A DNA stretch of 64,000 nt from contig NZ_CP054918.1 of the NCBI RefSeq assembly GCF_013364195.1, positions 124,001-188,000 of the forward strand. Reading direction: 5' to 3'. Each line of letters begins with the position of its first letter. Position 1 is the stretch's first letter. Below, piece after piece: positions 27,117 to 36,805 of this stretch. This DNA comes from Streptomyces sp. NA04227 (GTDB taxonomy: Bacteria; Actinomycetota; Actinomycetes; Streptomycetales; Streptomycetaceae). The translations under genes were made by a program, and so were the position numbers. The notes below the pieces were generated by a model. It was not told where the DNA came from, ran no database searches, and worked only from the letters and a program-made list of their open reading frames with translations.

Positions 27117-28258
27117 CGGGCGGCTCCTTCGGGGGCGATGGGGGCGCAGCCCAGGCGGGCGGCGGCCGCGTTGGCGAAGGCGGCGAGGTGGCGGGGGTCG
27201 GTGGAGGCGCCCATCAGGAAGGCGGCGGACCGCCCGGCGCAGTCGGCTCGTACGAGCGCGTGCTTCTCGCCGATGATGCCCGTGCCGCGCCAGCCGCGGG
27301 CCGCGGGGCGTTCGCCCGAGATGCCGTCGAACACCGCGGCCAGCCGGGGCTGCGCGACCATCGCCAGCTCCAAGTACCGCATGCCGTCGCGATCGCCGCG
27401 GACGCTGCACGTCTGCAGGTCGCGGGTGACCGCGCCGATCTGTTCCTCGATGTTCTCCGTGTCGAGGCGCAGACCGCGGATGCCACAGACGTCGTCGGAG
27501 GCCCTGAAGACGAGGTCGGGATCGCCCGGCAGGTCGTAGACCGGCGAACTGACCCTCAGCGGCTCGTCCGGCGCGCAACCGGCCGCCTCCATCCCACGGT
27601 TGGCCACCGCGACGAGCAGTTTCGCCGCCTCCCGGACACCATCCAGGTCGGCCGGATCGTTCTTGGTGTACATGGGACCGCTGCTGTACGTGCCGGACGC
27701 CTCCATGGTGACGACGGTCGGGCGGCCGTCCCGCGCATCGCAGGACTTCGGGAGCACGAGCAGCCCACGGCTCCCGTTCACCGTGCCGGGCAGGCCGTCC
27801 GGGAGCGGGACCATGTCGCCCCCCAGGAAACCGTCGTGGACCTTTGCGAGCCGGGCCTCCGCGGCCTTGGGGACCGGGCCGTATTCGACGGACACCTGTT
27901 GGCGGGAGGAAACCTTGTCGCCGTCGTAACTGCTCTTGTAATCGCTGGCGATGACGACTTCGCAGCTGCCGATCGGGCGCTCGCGGGTGGGCGCCGTCTC
28001 CTTACCGGTACGTGACCCGTCCCGATCGTCGCCGAAGGCCTCGTCGCCGAGGAAGTCCGGTCCGCTGTCCTCTTCCCATGCGCCCCAGCAGTAGCGGTCC
28101 TTCGGCCACGGCCAGGTGTCCGCCGCCCACGTGCCGAGCCCGGTGCCCGCAAGTACGAGCACCAGCACGGATATCAGCCACGACCAACCGCGCCTGCTCC
28201 GCGGCAGCGCCCGACGCAGCCGACCGTGCGCCACGGGCGCCTCGTCCGCCTCACTCAC
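27113..28258 (-). CDS. Membrane-anchored exported protein, first of a paralogous pair
   Basis: This 381-aa protein has one membrane helix (about 28-48, SWLISVLVLVLAGTGLGTW) and an extracytoplasmic domain with DRYCWGAWEEDS, paired cysteines and CGIRGLRLDTEN. GGAGGGG upstream supports the GTG at 28258 (VSEADEAPVAHGR); longer in-frame starts add unconserved sequence. It is translationally coupled to its paralogue downstream. No enzymatic motif is visible. Confidence 0.72.
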   Translation of the reverse strand: MSEADEAPVAHGRLRRALPRSRRGWSWLISVLVLVLAGTGLGTWAADTWPWPKDRYCWGAWEEDSGPDFLGDEAFGDDRDGSRTGKETAPTRERPIGSCEVVIASDYKSSYDGDKVSSRQQVSVEYGPVPKAAEARLAKVHDGFLGGDMVPLPDGLPGTVNGSRGLLVLPKSCDARDGRPTVVTMEASGTYSSGPMYTKNDPADLDGVREAAKLLVAVANRGMEAAGCAPDEPLRVSSPVYDLPGDPDLVFRASDDVCGIRGLRLDTENIEEQIGAVTRDLQTCSVRGDRDGMRYLELAMVAQPRLAAVFDGISGERPAARGWRGTGIIGEKHALVRADCAGRSAAFLMGASTDPRHLAAFANAAAARLGCAPIAPEGAAR

Positions 28259-28392
28259 CCCGTGATCCCCTCCGGCACGGGCAGACGTCGGACCGGTCCC
28301 CCACATGCGCCCCCGTAACCACATCTCACCCGCGTACTCACCGGCGCGGAGCCACCAGTCAACCACCCTGGCCACCAAGGGTAGTTACCGGG

Positions 28393-29358
28393 TTACCTAC
28401 CGGGTTTGCGCGGCCGGGCACTCGCCTCCACGTCCGCGTACGCGTCTGCCTCCACCTCCACGTCGAGGGCGCGGAAGACCGCGTCCATCGCCTCGCCGTC
28501 GAGCATCGTGCTGATCCCGATGTCGGGGCCGGGGCCGAGCCCGGAGTCGTAAACGGCCGCGCTGACACGGTAGTTGGTGCCCTGGGCGGTCAGCCCCAAG
28601 GTGTCGAACCGCCATTCGTCGCCCGTTGCCGGAGTGCCGTCGGGGCGCAGCACCCGGGTCGGTCCCCTGTCCGTGCCGAAGCCGAACTCGGTGAAGCGGA
28701 ACTGCATCCCTTGTCCGAGGGCCTTGCTGTACGCCTCCTTGAGTGTCCAGAGGCGTACCAGGACCGGGTTGCGTGACTCCTCGGGCAGCGCGGCGAGTTC
28801 CTTGAGTTCCTTCGGGGTGCAGAGGTGTTTGCCGAGCCCCTTGGCGTACATCGCGCGGTCGGTGCGTTCCGCGTCGACGCCGATCAGCCCGCGTGTGGTC
28901 AGGCCGACCAAGAGCAGGTCCTCGGTGTGGCTGAGGCTCAGGTCGAGCTGGTCGCAACCACGCAGGTACGGGCGGCCGGTGGGCCCGTAGGCGAGTTCCA
29001 GCTCTTCGGGGTGGGCGCCGAGCACCGCCCCGGCGGCGTACTTCAGGAGGCGGCGCGAGGCGGCGTATCCGGCGCGCGGGCCGGGGTCGGCGAGGTCGGT
29101 GTAACGGCCCCAGTCGCGGCCGAGGAGGGCACGCAGCCCCGGGCTGTCCTGTTCCTCGGGTCGCCACTCCCCCAGGGTGCCGTGGACGAGTGCCGAGCCG
29201 TGCCGAAGCAGCCGCTCGCGCACGGTGTCCCAGCAGGCGCCCTCGGCGGCGGCCCGTCCGCCGGTGACGGTTCCGGTGCCCGTGCCCGTGCCAGTGCCCG
29301 GGCGGGTGACCGGGGTCGACTCTGCCAGTCCTTCGGCTCCAGAGAACGCCTCGGACAT
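28393..29358 (-). CDS. 4'-phosphopantetheinyl transferase, Sfp type
   Basis: This 321-aa protein carries the Sfp/AcpS-superfamily motifs GPTGRPYL, LSLSHTEDLLLVGL, IGVDAERTDR (Mg-binding Asp and Glu) and RLWTLKEAYSKALGQG. It converts apo carrier proteins to holo form using coenzyme A, presumably for the carrier domains of the nearby PKS and C-PCP protein. Residues 20-33 form a Gly-Thr repeat from a GTGCCC hexamer repeat at about 29,270-29,296. The start overlaps the stop of the acyl-CoA dehydrogenase (TGATG), so the FAAL, dehydrogenase and PPTase genes form one operon. Confidence 0.92.
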   Translation of the reverse strand: MSEAFSGAEGLAESTPVTRPGTGTGTGTGTVTGGRAAAEGACWDTVRERLLRHGSALVHGTLGEWRPEEQDSPGLRALLGRDWGRYTDLADPGPRAGYAASRRLLKYAAGAVLGAHPEELELAYGPTGRPYLRGCDQLDLSLSHTEDLLLVGLTTRGLIGVDAERTDRAMYAKGLGKHLCTPKELKELAALPEESRNPVLVRLWTLKEAYSKALGQGMQFRFTEFGFGTDRGPTRVLRPDGTPATGDEWRFDTLGLTAQGTNYRVSAAVYDSGLGPGPDIGISTMLDGEAMDAVFRALDVEVEADAYADVEASARPRKPGR

Positions 29359-31142
29359 CAGCCAGCCACCGGCGTGCGGTAGAGGTCATAGCTACGGCGG
29401 TCCCGGAATCGGGCGAGAACCTCCTTGTGGACGGGGGCAGTGCACTCAGCGGGCAGATCGGCGACGGAGATGCCGAGGCGCCGGGCAATGCGGTGCAGGG
29501 CGGCGGCGGCCCACGACGGGTCGGCGAGGAAGGGGTCCCGCGCGTCCCTGTTGTGCCGCCGGATGCCGAGCACGGCCGCCGCGGCGAGGACGAGCACGTA
29601 GCGGTCGGAGAGGGCGAACCAGGCCGGGCTCACCGGTGCGGCGCCGTCCGGCGGGGGCAGGGCGGACGCTCGCGTACGCAAGTCCTTGAATTCCGCGAGG
29701 AGTTGCCGAGCGAGGGTGGCGAGGGCCCGCTCGACGGGGCCGCCGCTGGGCAGTGCCTCGGCGGTCTCGACGAGGCAGGCGCTGAGGCTGTCGCGGCCGG
29801 AGGCCGGGGCGAGCGGTGCGTAGGAGAACGGTGGCAGCGGGTCGTGCGGCCGGAACATCGCCGCGGGTGCCTCGCTCTCGCGCAGCCACGAATGGCGTGC
29901 GAGCAGGGGCAGTTGGGGCAGCAGGGTGGCGTGGCAGGCGGCTGTGCCGGTGTGGCCGAGGCTCACCATCGGCAGATCCCTGAGGTGCTTCTGGAAGATG
30001 CCCACTGTGCCCTGGCGGGTGTAGACCTCGGAGCCGAGGACGGTGGACAGCTCGTACATCGTCTCGACGAGAACCTTCGGCAGCAGCGACTTCAGGGCCG
30101 CCGCGTACACGCTGGCCTCGGCGGGCCGCAGGTGCAAGGCTCTGGTCGCCACCACCGCCAGGCAGTCGTACAGGAGCAGGTCGACGAAGGCCGAAGTCAG
30201 CACCTTCGCGGTGTGCCGGGGGTCGACGGGTGCCGCATCGGCCCGCCGAACTGTCCCCGTGCGGCTGACCAGGACGGCGGTGCGCAGCCCGGTGTCCACC
30301 GCGGCGAGGGCGAGCGCCGCGGTCAGGGTCCGGTCCACCTGGGCGGAGCGCAGGGCGTTGGGTACGCCCGAGCCGAGGGGTCCGAGCAGGCTGCCCTCGG
30401 GTACGGGGCAGTCGTCGAAGTTCATGGCGCCGAACGGTGCGCCGCGCAGGCCGAGGGCGGGGGCGCGCCGCTCTATGCGGTACCTGTTGGGCGACAAGTC
30501 CTCTGGGGCGAGGAGTAGTTGGGAGTGGCCTCGGCTGTCGCGGCGCTCATCGGTGCGGCAGGACAGCACCAGCGCCTTCGCTCGCGGCAGGTTGAGCACC
30601 ATGGGCTTGGTGCCGGTGAGACGCAGGCCGCCGGGACCGTGTGCGGCGTCAACCCCACCGCCTACCAGGCTGTTGGGATGTGCGGTTGCGCGCGGGGCGT
30701 GCGCGGCGCGCCCGCCGTCGAGCAACAGGGCTGCCAGGTGGCGGCGTTGGGCCTCGCTGCCTGCCAGCCATACGTCGGAGGCGGCGGCGAAGGAAGCCGT
30801 GCCGTAGCCGATGCCGAGCGCGATGTCGCGCCGCCACACCGTCCGCAGCAGCCGTAGCAGGCCCTCGACGGAGTCGAACCGGCCGCCGAGAGCGCGCGGG
30901 ACGAACTCCTCGTGCAGGCCGAATTCGACGAGCAGGTCCTCGGCGTGCGGGGGCGGCGTCGCCTTGCGGTCGGCGGTGAGCAGGGCGCGGTATCCGGCGG
31001 GGTTGTGGGCGGCGGTCGGGTCGCCGAGCAGGGATTCGAGCCGGGCTGCGCGTTCGGCCGGGTCCGCCTCATGTACGGGGGCCGCCTCGTGTACCGGATC
31101 CGCCTCGCGTACGGGGAGCGTGGCGGGCGCGCCGTTCACCAT
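29358..31142 (-). CDS. Acyl-CoA dehydrogenase-like flavoprotein
   Basis: This 594-aa protein of the acyl-CoA dehydrogenase superfamily has an N-terminal helical domain, a middle beta domain (LRLTGTKPMVLNLPRAKALV and MNFDDCPVPEGSLLG) and a C-terminal helical domain. It is longer than ordinary family members (about 380-400 aa) because of an extended C-terminus. It overlaps the FAAL gene by 7 bases. FAAL plus acyl-CoA dehydrogenase pairs are known to load and desaturate fatty acyl starters in lipopeptide and polyketide pathways, so it may introduce an alpha,beta double bond into a carrier-bound acyl chain. The catalytic base could not be placed with confidence. Confidence 0.82.
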   Translation of the reverse strand: MVNGAPATLPVREADPVHEAAPVHEADPAERAARLESLLGDPTAAHNPAGYRALLTADRKATPPPHAEDLLVEFGLHEEFVPRALGGRFDSVEGLLRLLRTVWRRDIALGIGYGTASFAAASDVWLAGSEAQRRHLAALLLDGGRAAHAPRATAHPNSLVGGGVDAAHGPGGLRLTGTKPMVLNLPRAKALVLSCRTDERRDSRGHSQLLLAPEDLSPNRYRIERRAPALGLRGAPFGAMNFDDCPVPEGSLLGPLGSGVPNALRSAQVDRTLTAALALAAVDTGLRTAVLVSRTGTVRRADAAPVDPRHTAKVLTSAFVDLLLYDCLAVVATRALHLRPAEASVYAAALKSLLPKVLVETMYELSTVLGSEVYTRQGTVGIFQKHLRDLPMVSLGHTGTAACHATLLPQLPLLARHSWLRESEAPAAMFRPHDPLPPFSYAPLAPASGRDSLSACLVETAEALPSGGPVERALATLARQLLAEFKDLRTRASALPPPDGAAPVSPAWFALSDRYVLVLAAAAVLGIRRHNRDARDPFLADPSWAAAALHRIARRLGISVADLPAECTAPVHKEVLARFRDRRSYDLYRTPVAG

Positions 31143-32950
31143 GCCAGGTCCTGCTCGACGGGCACCGTGGACTGGAGCAAGTCGTGGCCTAGCAGGGTGT
31201 GTTCGGGGCGGACGAGGGCGCGTACGTCGGGGGTGAGGGTCTCGTGCACGCTCTCCATCTCGCCCGCCAGGAACAGTTCGCGTACGGCCTGCCGCCGCGC
31301 CTTGCCGCTCGTGGTGCGGCGCACCGACCCGGGGCGTACCAGGACGACATTGCCCGCGGGCACCTCGAAGTCCTGTCCGACCAGGGTCTGGATGCGCCGG
31401 GCGAGGGTGCGCAGCCGTTCGCCGTCGGTGGGGGCGGCGCGTACCTCGTGGACGACGACGAGGTGTTCGCGCTCGGCGTCGACGGTGAACACGGCGCCGC
31501 TGCCCGCGCCGAGGGCGGGGCCCGCCTCGCGGACCACCCCTTCGACGTCCTGGGGATGGATGGTGCGCCCGCCCAGGGTGAGGACGTCCTTGAGGCGGCC
31601 GGTCACGTAGAGCCGGTTGGCGTCGAGGACGCCGAGGTCGCCGGTGCGCAGGAAGCCGCCCTCGCCGCTGTCGAGTACGGCGTGGAAGGAGCGTGCGGTC
31701 TCCTCCGGGCGCTGCCAGTAGCCCTGGGCGACACTGTCGCCGCGCAGCCAGATCTCGCCGACGCGGCCGGGCGGGAGCTCGCTGCCGTCGACGGGGTCGA
31801 CGATACGCAGATCGCAGCCGACCGGACGGCCCGCCGCCACGAGGGTGCGGGCCGGGCCACCGGGCGGGGCCTGGCGCAGCTCGCCCTGCGCCAGCCGGTC
31901 GGGGTCGAAGTCCCGTGCCAGGTACGGCAGTCCGGGCGTTCCCCCGGAGACGACCAGGGTCGACTCGGCGAGCCCGTAGCCGGGGTAGAGGGCCTCACGG
32001 CGGAATCCGGCGGGCGCGAACCGCTCGGCGAAGGCTTCCAGGGTGGCGGGCCGTACGGGTTCGGTGCCGCCCAGGGCGAGCCGCCAGCCGGACAGGTCGA
32101 GCTCGGCGAGCTGAGCGTCGGTGACGCGGCGCACGCACAGGTCGTACGCGAAGTCGGGGCCACCGCCGACGGTGACGCCGTAGTCCTGGAAGGACCGTAG
32201 CCAGCGTGCGGGGCCGGCCACGAAGGACGCCGACGACATCCGCACGCCGCAACCGCCGAGCCACAGCGGGTGCAGCAGTTGTGCCACCAGGCCCATGTCG
32301 TGGTGGTGCGGCAGCCAGCCGCCGAGGCGGTCGGCGGGAGTGGTGCGCAGCATCCGCTGGAGCACGATCTGGTTGGCGAGCAGGTTGCGGTGACTGATCA
32401 TGACGCCGCGCGGTTCGCTGGTCGGGCCGGAGGTGTACTGGAGCACAGCGAGGTCGTCGGGGCCGAGGTGCGGCGGCCGCCAGGTGTCCTCGCCGTCGGC
32501 CTCGTCGACGTCGGTGGCCATACAGACGGCTTCGCCGAGTCCGGACATCGCCAGCCACAACGAGATGTCGGGGGCGTGCTCCTGGTCGGTGAGGACCAGG
32601 CGGGCGCCGCAGTCGCGGAGGATGCCGGAGACCCGGTGCAGGCGCTCGCCACGGTCGCCGGGCAGCGGTGCCGGGACGGCGACCGCACCGGCGTAGAGGC
32701 AGCCGATGAACGCCTTGAGGAACTCCGGGCCCTGAGGATGGAGGAGAAGTACGGGCTGCCCCTGGGCCCCGTGGTCGCGCAGGCGGACGGCGACGGATCG
32801 TGCGGCGGCGTCCAGTGCCCCGTACGTCAGGTGTTCCGGGCCTTTTGCGCTGTCGTCGTCGTGCAGGAAAATCAGCGCGTCGTGGTGCGGCTGCGTCCGC
32901 GCCCGCTCGCGCACCACTTCCGTGAACGTCGTGAACCCCGTCAACGTCAT
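31136..32950 (-). CDS. Fatty acyl-AMP ligase (FAAL)
   Basis: This is a 604-aa adenylate-forming enzyme. Motifs include LQYTSGPTSEPRGVMISHRN (P-loop), YPGYGLAESTLVVSGG, and the hinge region GRLKDVLTLGGRTIHPQDVE. A C-terminal Lys-bearing segment TTSGKARRQAVRELF follows. The sequence GGWLPHHHDMGLVAQLLHPL is a FAAL-type block. FAALs activate fatty acids as acyl-AMP and hand them to carrier proteins. No carrier is fused; the C-PCP protein at 40896-42641 is a candidate acceptor. It is the first gene of a minus-strand operon and diverges from the SARP gene. Confidence 0.93.
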   Translation of the reverse strand: MTLTGFTTFTEVVRERARTQPHHDALIFLHDDDSAKGPEHLTYGALDAAARSVAVRLRDHGAQGQPVLLLHPQGPEFLKAFIGCLYAGAVAVPAPLPGDRGERLHRVSGILRDCGARLVLTDQEHAPDISLWLAMSGLGEAVCMATDVDEADGEDTWRPPHLGPDDLAVLQYTSGPTSEPRGVMISHRNLLANQIVLQRMLRTTPADRLGGWLPHHHDMGLVAQLLHPLWLGGCGVRMSSASFVAGPARWLRSFQDYGVTVGGGPDFAYDLCVRRVTDAQLAELDLSGWRLALGGTEPVRPATLEAFAERFAPAGFRREALYPGYGLAESTLVVSGGTPGLPYLARDFDPDRLAQGELRQAPPGGPARTLVAAGRPVGCDLRIVDPVDGSELPPGRVGEIWLRGDSVAQGYWQRPEETARSFHAVLDSGEGGFLRTGDLGVLDANRLYVTGRLKDVLTLGGRTIHPQDVEGVVREAGPALGAGSGAVFTVDAEREHLVVVHEVRAAPTDGERLRTLARRIQTLVGQDFEVPAGNVVLVRPGSVRRTTSGKARRQAVRELFLAGEMESVHETLTPDVRALVRPEHTLLGHDLLQSTVPVEQDLAW

Positions 32951-33097
32951 CCCCCTGTCCCGCGCCCGGGCGAATCGGTCCCCACACGCCTGGGCCCGGA
33001 CCCTGGCATGCTGCGGCGCGGACCTAAAGCGCTGCTTGCACCCGGCGCGCGCGCCACGGCGCGAGCCGTCGGCCGAGTGCCACGGCGTGCCTCAATA

Positions 33098-33145
33098 GGG
33101 GTTGCCGAGACATGCTCCGGGGGTGGGCCCGGTGCTGATGGGGGT
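33098..33145. promoter_or_regulatory. GGGGT repeats in the FAAL/SARP divergent promoter region
   Basis: Three GGGGT elements occur at 33098, 33120 and 33141, spaced 22 and 21 bp, i.e. about two helical turns. The first, within AATAGGGGTTGCC, matches the ACCCCTA-type repeats found at 43.64, 51.72 and 55.53 kb when read on the other strand. The remaining 284-bp intergenic region holds no gene. Confidence 0.35.
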
Positions 33146-33234
33146 GTGAGAACTCCTACTGTGGAGTGCACGCCGCGCGACCGGTTCCGACCGGGCAGGC
33201 CGGTGGGCGTAGGACACGTGAGCGGGGGGCTTGC

Positions 33235-35979
33235 ATGCGGTTTCGGGTTCTTGGTCCGCTCGAGGTGCAGGCCTCGGACACCGATCCGCGGGCAGTCACG
33301 CCGCGGGCCGCGAAGATCAGGGTGGTGCTCGCCACCCTCCTCGTACGCGCCAATGAGATCGTCTCGGCCGAGAGCCTGATCGACGAGCTCTGGGGCGAGC
33401 ATCCACCGCGTACCGCGAAGACGACACTCCAGGTGTACATCTCCCAACTGCGCAAGTCCCTGTTCGGCCGGGACGGTTCGGCCGGGGCGCTGGAGACCCG
33501 AGTGCCGGGCTACGTGCTGCGGATGGACACGGGCGAGCTGGACATGGCCCGTTTCGAGGAGCTGCACGCGCGGGGGCGGGAGGCGATGGAGCGCCGGGAC
33601 TGGGCGACCGCGGCCGAACGGCAGCGCGAGGCACTGGAGTTGTGGCGCGGCCCGCTACTCTCGGACACCCCGCACGGCGCCCTCCTGGACGCGGCGGCCA
33701 CCCGGCTCGCCGAACTGCGCACCACCGCGCTGGAGCAGCGGGTGCGTGCCGAGCTGAACCAGGGCCGTCACCACGATCTGGTGAGTGAACTCCAGGGTCT
33801 GGCCGGGGAGTTCGCCCTGCGGGAGGAGTTCCACGCGCATCTGATGGTGGCGCTCTACCGCACGGGCAGGCAGGCGGAGGCGCTGCGGGCGTTCACGCGA
33901 CTGCGCCGCACCCTCGTCGAGGAACTCGCCATCGAGCCCGGGCGGCCGCTCCAGGAACTGCACGCGCGCATCCTGTCCGGTGATGCCGGGCTGCTGGTTC
34001 CGGAACCGGCCGCGGTACCCGCGCAGAGAGTGCGCGAGGTACTGCGGGCCACGGCTCGGGCACAACCGGCGGAGCCGCCCGTCGACGATCTGCCGCCCGT
34101 GGACGCCCTGTTCACCGGCCGGTCCACCGAACTCGACCGGCTGTGCGCGCTGTTGGTCTCGGACCCGGTCGGCGGCTGTGTGACGGTGACCGGGACGGCG
34201 GGCTCCGGCAAGACAGCCCTCGCCGTGGCGGCGGCCCACCGCAGCGGCGGGGAGTTCCCGGGCGGACGCGTTTTCGTGGAACTCGACGGGGAGGACGGTG
34301 CGGTTGGTGCGGTGGGCGTGGTCGGTGCGGTGGGCGCGGGCCGCACGGTCGGCGAGGTCGGCATGCAGGGCCAGGCAGGTTCGACCAGCGCGGCCGGTTC
34401 GGACGGCGCGGCCGGTACGCACGTCCGTGCTTGTGGGGACGCGGGGGCTCCGGTCGGCGCCGCCCAGGTACTCGAGCGCGTATTGCGCCGCTGCGGGGCG
34501 ACCGGCGAGCTGCCCGAGCGGATCGCGGACCGTCAGTCCCTGCTGCGCCGGCTGACCGCCGGGCGCCGGATGCTCTTCGTCGTGGACGGGGCCGCCTCCG
34601 CCGCGCAGGTGCTTCCGTTGCTCCAGGGCACCTCGGGAAGTGTGGTCCTGGTGACCTGCCGTCGGGTGCCGGTGGGCATCGAGGGTCCGCTGGTTCGGCT
34701 CGCCGCGCTGCACCCGTCCGAGGCGCGGGAGTTGTTCGTCGCGGCCGCGGGGGTGCGCGGAGCGCGGGAGACCACGGAGCCGGACCTGCCGCCCGCCGTG
34801 GAGACGGTCGAGGAGATCGTGCGGATGTGCGGCGCACTGCCGGGTGCGGTACGGTCCGCGGCCGGGCTCCTCGCCCTGCACCCGCACTGGACCGCGCGGC
34901 GCCTCGCGGAGCGGCTGCGGGACGAGAACGTACGGCTGGACCTGCTGCGGCGCGGCAGTTCGGGGCTGGCTTCGGCGCTGAGTTCCGGTTACGCGGAGAC
35001 CGAGGACCGCGCGGGCTTCCGGCTGCTCGGCCTGCTCCCGCCGGGGCCGTTCGGAGTCCGGGCGGCGGCGTCGGTGTTCGGCCAGTCGCCCGAGGTCGCC
35101 GAGTACCGTCTCGAAGCCATGGTCGCGGCGGGCCTGCTGACCGCAGAGCCGGGCACGGGAGCCGACGGACTCACGTTCCAACTCCCGGAGCTGCTACGGC
35201 TGTTCGCGGCCGAGCGACTGCGCGTCGAGGAGGACCCGGCCGAGGTGCGGCGGGCGACCGCCCGGCTCGTCGCGGCACTGGTCGCGGAACTGCGGCAGGA
35301 GGACACGAGCCGTGCCCTCGGGGGCCGTTCGCGATTCCCCACCGGCGGGGCGGGACTCGTACGCATCCTGGAACAGGCGCACGCGGCAGGGCTGTGGCCG
35401 GACACCGTACGGCTCGCGGACGCGCTGACCCCGGCGTTCGAGGAGCGCGCGGACTGGGCGGCCTGGGAGCGCTGCCACCGTCTCGCCCTGGACGCGGCAC
35501 GCCAGGCCGGTGACAGCCCGGCCGAGGCACGGCTGCTGCGGTCGCTGGGCGATCTGGCCTGGCAGCGCAGGCAGCAGGCGGTGGCCGCCGACCACTACGG
35601 GCGGGCACGGCAGGCCGCCCGCTCGGCCGGGGACGGCCAGGAGCACGCCCGCACCCTCGCCGGACTGGCCGAACTCCGCCTGGACGCGGGTGCTTTGGAG
35701 GAGGCGGCCCAGTTGCTCGGCCCCGCCCTCGACACCACCGGCCGCGAAGGTCGGGGCCGTTACGAGGCGCACCGCGTCATGGCCCTGCTCGCCCTGGAAG
35801 CGCAGGGACCGGCCGCCGCGGAACGGCACTTCTCTGTGTGCCTGCGCCTGGCCCGGGCGCTCGACGAGCCGCGCCTGGAGTCCTACGCGCGCCGCTGGCT
35901 GAACGCCGTCCGCGACGGAGGGCGGCTGCCGGGCATCGAACTGCGCCCGGGCGTATGGCGGTTGCACACCGCGGTCTGA
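33235..35979 (+). CDS. AfsR-type SARP regulator with NB-ARC and TPR regions
   Basis: This 914-aa protein has a winged-helix domain (about 1-95, MRFRVLGPLEVQASDTD with LIDELWGEHPPRTAKTTLQ) and a bacterial transcriptional activation domain (about 100-250). An NB-ARC ATPase follows with the P-loop GTAGSGKTAL near residue 320, then C-terminal TPR-like helices (about 730-900). SARPs activate antibiotic clusters by binding 11- or 22-bp direct repeats near -35. An Ala-Gly-Val-rich insertion (about 355-410) interrupts the ATPase core, apparently from local repeat expansion. GGGGGG upstream supports the ATG at 33235. It probably activates part of the surrounding cluster. Confidence 0.92.
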   Translation: MRFRVLGPLEVQASDTDPRAVTPRAAKIRVVLATLLVRANEIVSAESLIDELWGEHPPRTAKTTLQVYISQLRKSLFGRDGSAGALETRVPGYVLRMDTGELDMARFEELHARGREAMERRDWATAAERQREALELWRGPLLSDTPHGALLDAAATRLAELRTTALEQRVRAELNQGRHHDLVSELQGLAGEFALREEFHAHLMVALYRTGRQAEALRAFTRLRRTLVEELAIEPGRPLQELHARILSGDAGLLVPEPAAVPAQRVREVLRATARAQPAEPPVDDLPPVDALFTGRSTELDRLCALLVSDPVGGCVTVTGTAGSGKTALAVAAAHRSGGEFPGGRVFVELDGEDGAVGAVGVVGAVGAGRTVGEVGMQGQAGSTSAAGSDGAAGTHVRACGDAGAPVGAAQVLERVLRRCGATGELPERIADRQSLLRRLTAGRRMLFVVDGAASAAQVLPLLQGTSGSVVLVTCRRVPVGIEGPLVRLAALHPSEARELFVAAAGVRGARETTEPDLPPAVETVEEIVRMCGALPGAVRSAAGLLALHPHWTARRLAERLRDENVRLDLLRRGSSGLASALSSGYAETEDRAGFRLLGLLPPGPFGVRAAASVFGQSPEVAEYRLEAMVAAGLLTAEPGTGADGLTFQLPELLRLFAAERLRVEEDPAEVRRATARLVAALVAELRQEDTSRALGGRSRFPTGGAGLVRILEQAHAAGLWPDTVRLADALTPAFEERADWAAWERCHRLALDAARQAGDSPAEARLLRSLGDLAWQRRQQAVAADHYGRARQAARSAGDGQEHARTLAGLAELRLDAGALEEAAQLLGPALDTTGREGRGRYEAHRVMALLALEAQGPAAAERHFSVCLRLARALDEPRLESYARRWLNAVRDGGRLPGIELRPGVWRLHTAV

Positions 35980-36412
35980 AAATGACGGCCCTATACCGCG
36001 GTCTGAGCGGATCGTCGCGCGGTTGAGCAACAGTGTGACGCAGGCCGCACTTTAGCGGGGCCTGGTTTCCTCTCTTCACTGCCCGACGCGGGAAGGGCGC
36101 GGCCGAGTTGGCACGCCGGGTGGCGGCGGCTCGTGTGCACGTGCGCGAGTCCGCCCCGCAGTGAGCCGCCCGCCGATCCGGTACACGCGCACGGCCCAGG
36201 ACAGGCCCCGCGGGTACCGGGACGCCGCACAGCAAGAGGACGCCGCCAGGGAAACGGTCACCGCAACAGATGCCCTGGCAGGGCGAGTTGCCGTGCCGGA
36301 CCGTTCTCCGGATACGGCTGCCGGACGCACGAACCGAGCGTACGAACGGGCCCCGCCCCTCCCACGGGCAGCAGTCAGGTTCCGACCGATCCGCACGAAG
36401 GAGTGCCAGCCC
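35980..36412. other. Intergenic region between the SARP gene and the DUF5988 gene
   Basis: This 433-bp interval has frames on both strands but none with a recognisable motif or good ribosome site. It likely contains the end of the SARP transcript and the promoter for the small gene at 36413. No clear hairpin terminator was identified. Confidence 0.4.
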
Positions 36413-36640
36413 ATGACGACACGGACCGAGCAGAACAGCAATGTCCTCCTCCGCGGCGGCCCGGCCGAGAACTACGCCGCACACGAACGCGAACTCTACG
36501 TCGCCGACCCGGAGACCAAGCTGAAGGTCTTCCGGGGCAACCGCTACGACCACTTCGAGGCAACTCGCGAGACGGTGCACCGCGCGGACCGCGAACTGCG
36601 GGTACTGGAGTGGAGCGCGACCACGTATGTCGCGGAGTAG
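36413..36640 (+). CDS. DUF5988-family small protein
   Basis: This 75-aa protein contains NVLLRGGPAENY, the KLKVFRGNRYDHFEATRE core and the ending RVLEWSATTYVAE. This pattern (N-terminal VLxGGP, central YxHF, C-terminal W..TxxAE) is characteristic of small DUF5988 proteins often found inside actinomycete polyketide clusters. AAGGAG lies 10 bases before the ATG. The function is unknown. It precedes the 2-methylisoborneol operon but is separated from it by about 700 bp. Confidence 0.8.
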   Translation: MTTRTEQNSNVLLRGGPAENYAAHERELYVADPETKLKVFRGNRYDHFEATRETVHRADRELRVLEWSATTYVAE

Positions 36641-36750
36641 CGACGTAACGGAGTAGTGCAGTAGCGAGACCCGCCGAGCAACTCGCAGTGGGACGGCGGG
36701 ACAGCGAAGGCGTTCTATGAGGTGGGGCGGGAGTCGGACCATCGTCCGGC

Positions 36751-36777
36751 CCTGCCCTGCCCTGCCCTGCCCTGCCC
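36751..36777. repeat. CCCTG pentanucleotide tandem repeat
   Basis: About five consecutive CCCTG units occur in non-coding sequence downstream of the DUF5988 gene. This is a simple repeat likely to vary in copy number, with no evident function. Confidence 0.8.
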
Positions 36778-36805
36778 CCACGCTCACCTCGCCCGCCACC
36801 GATCC

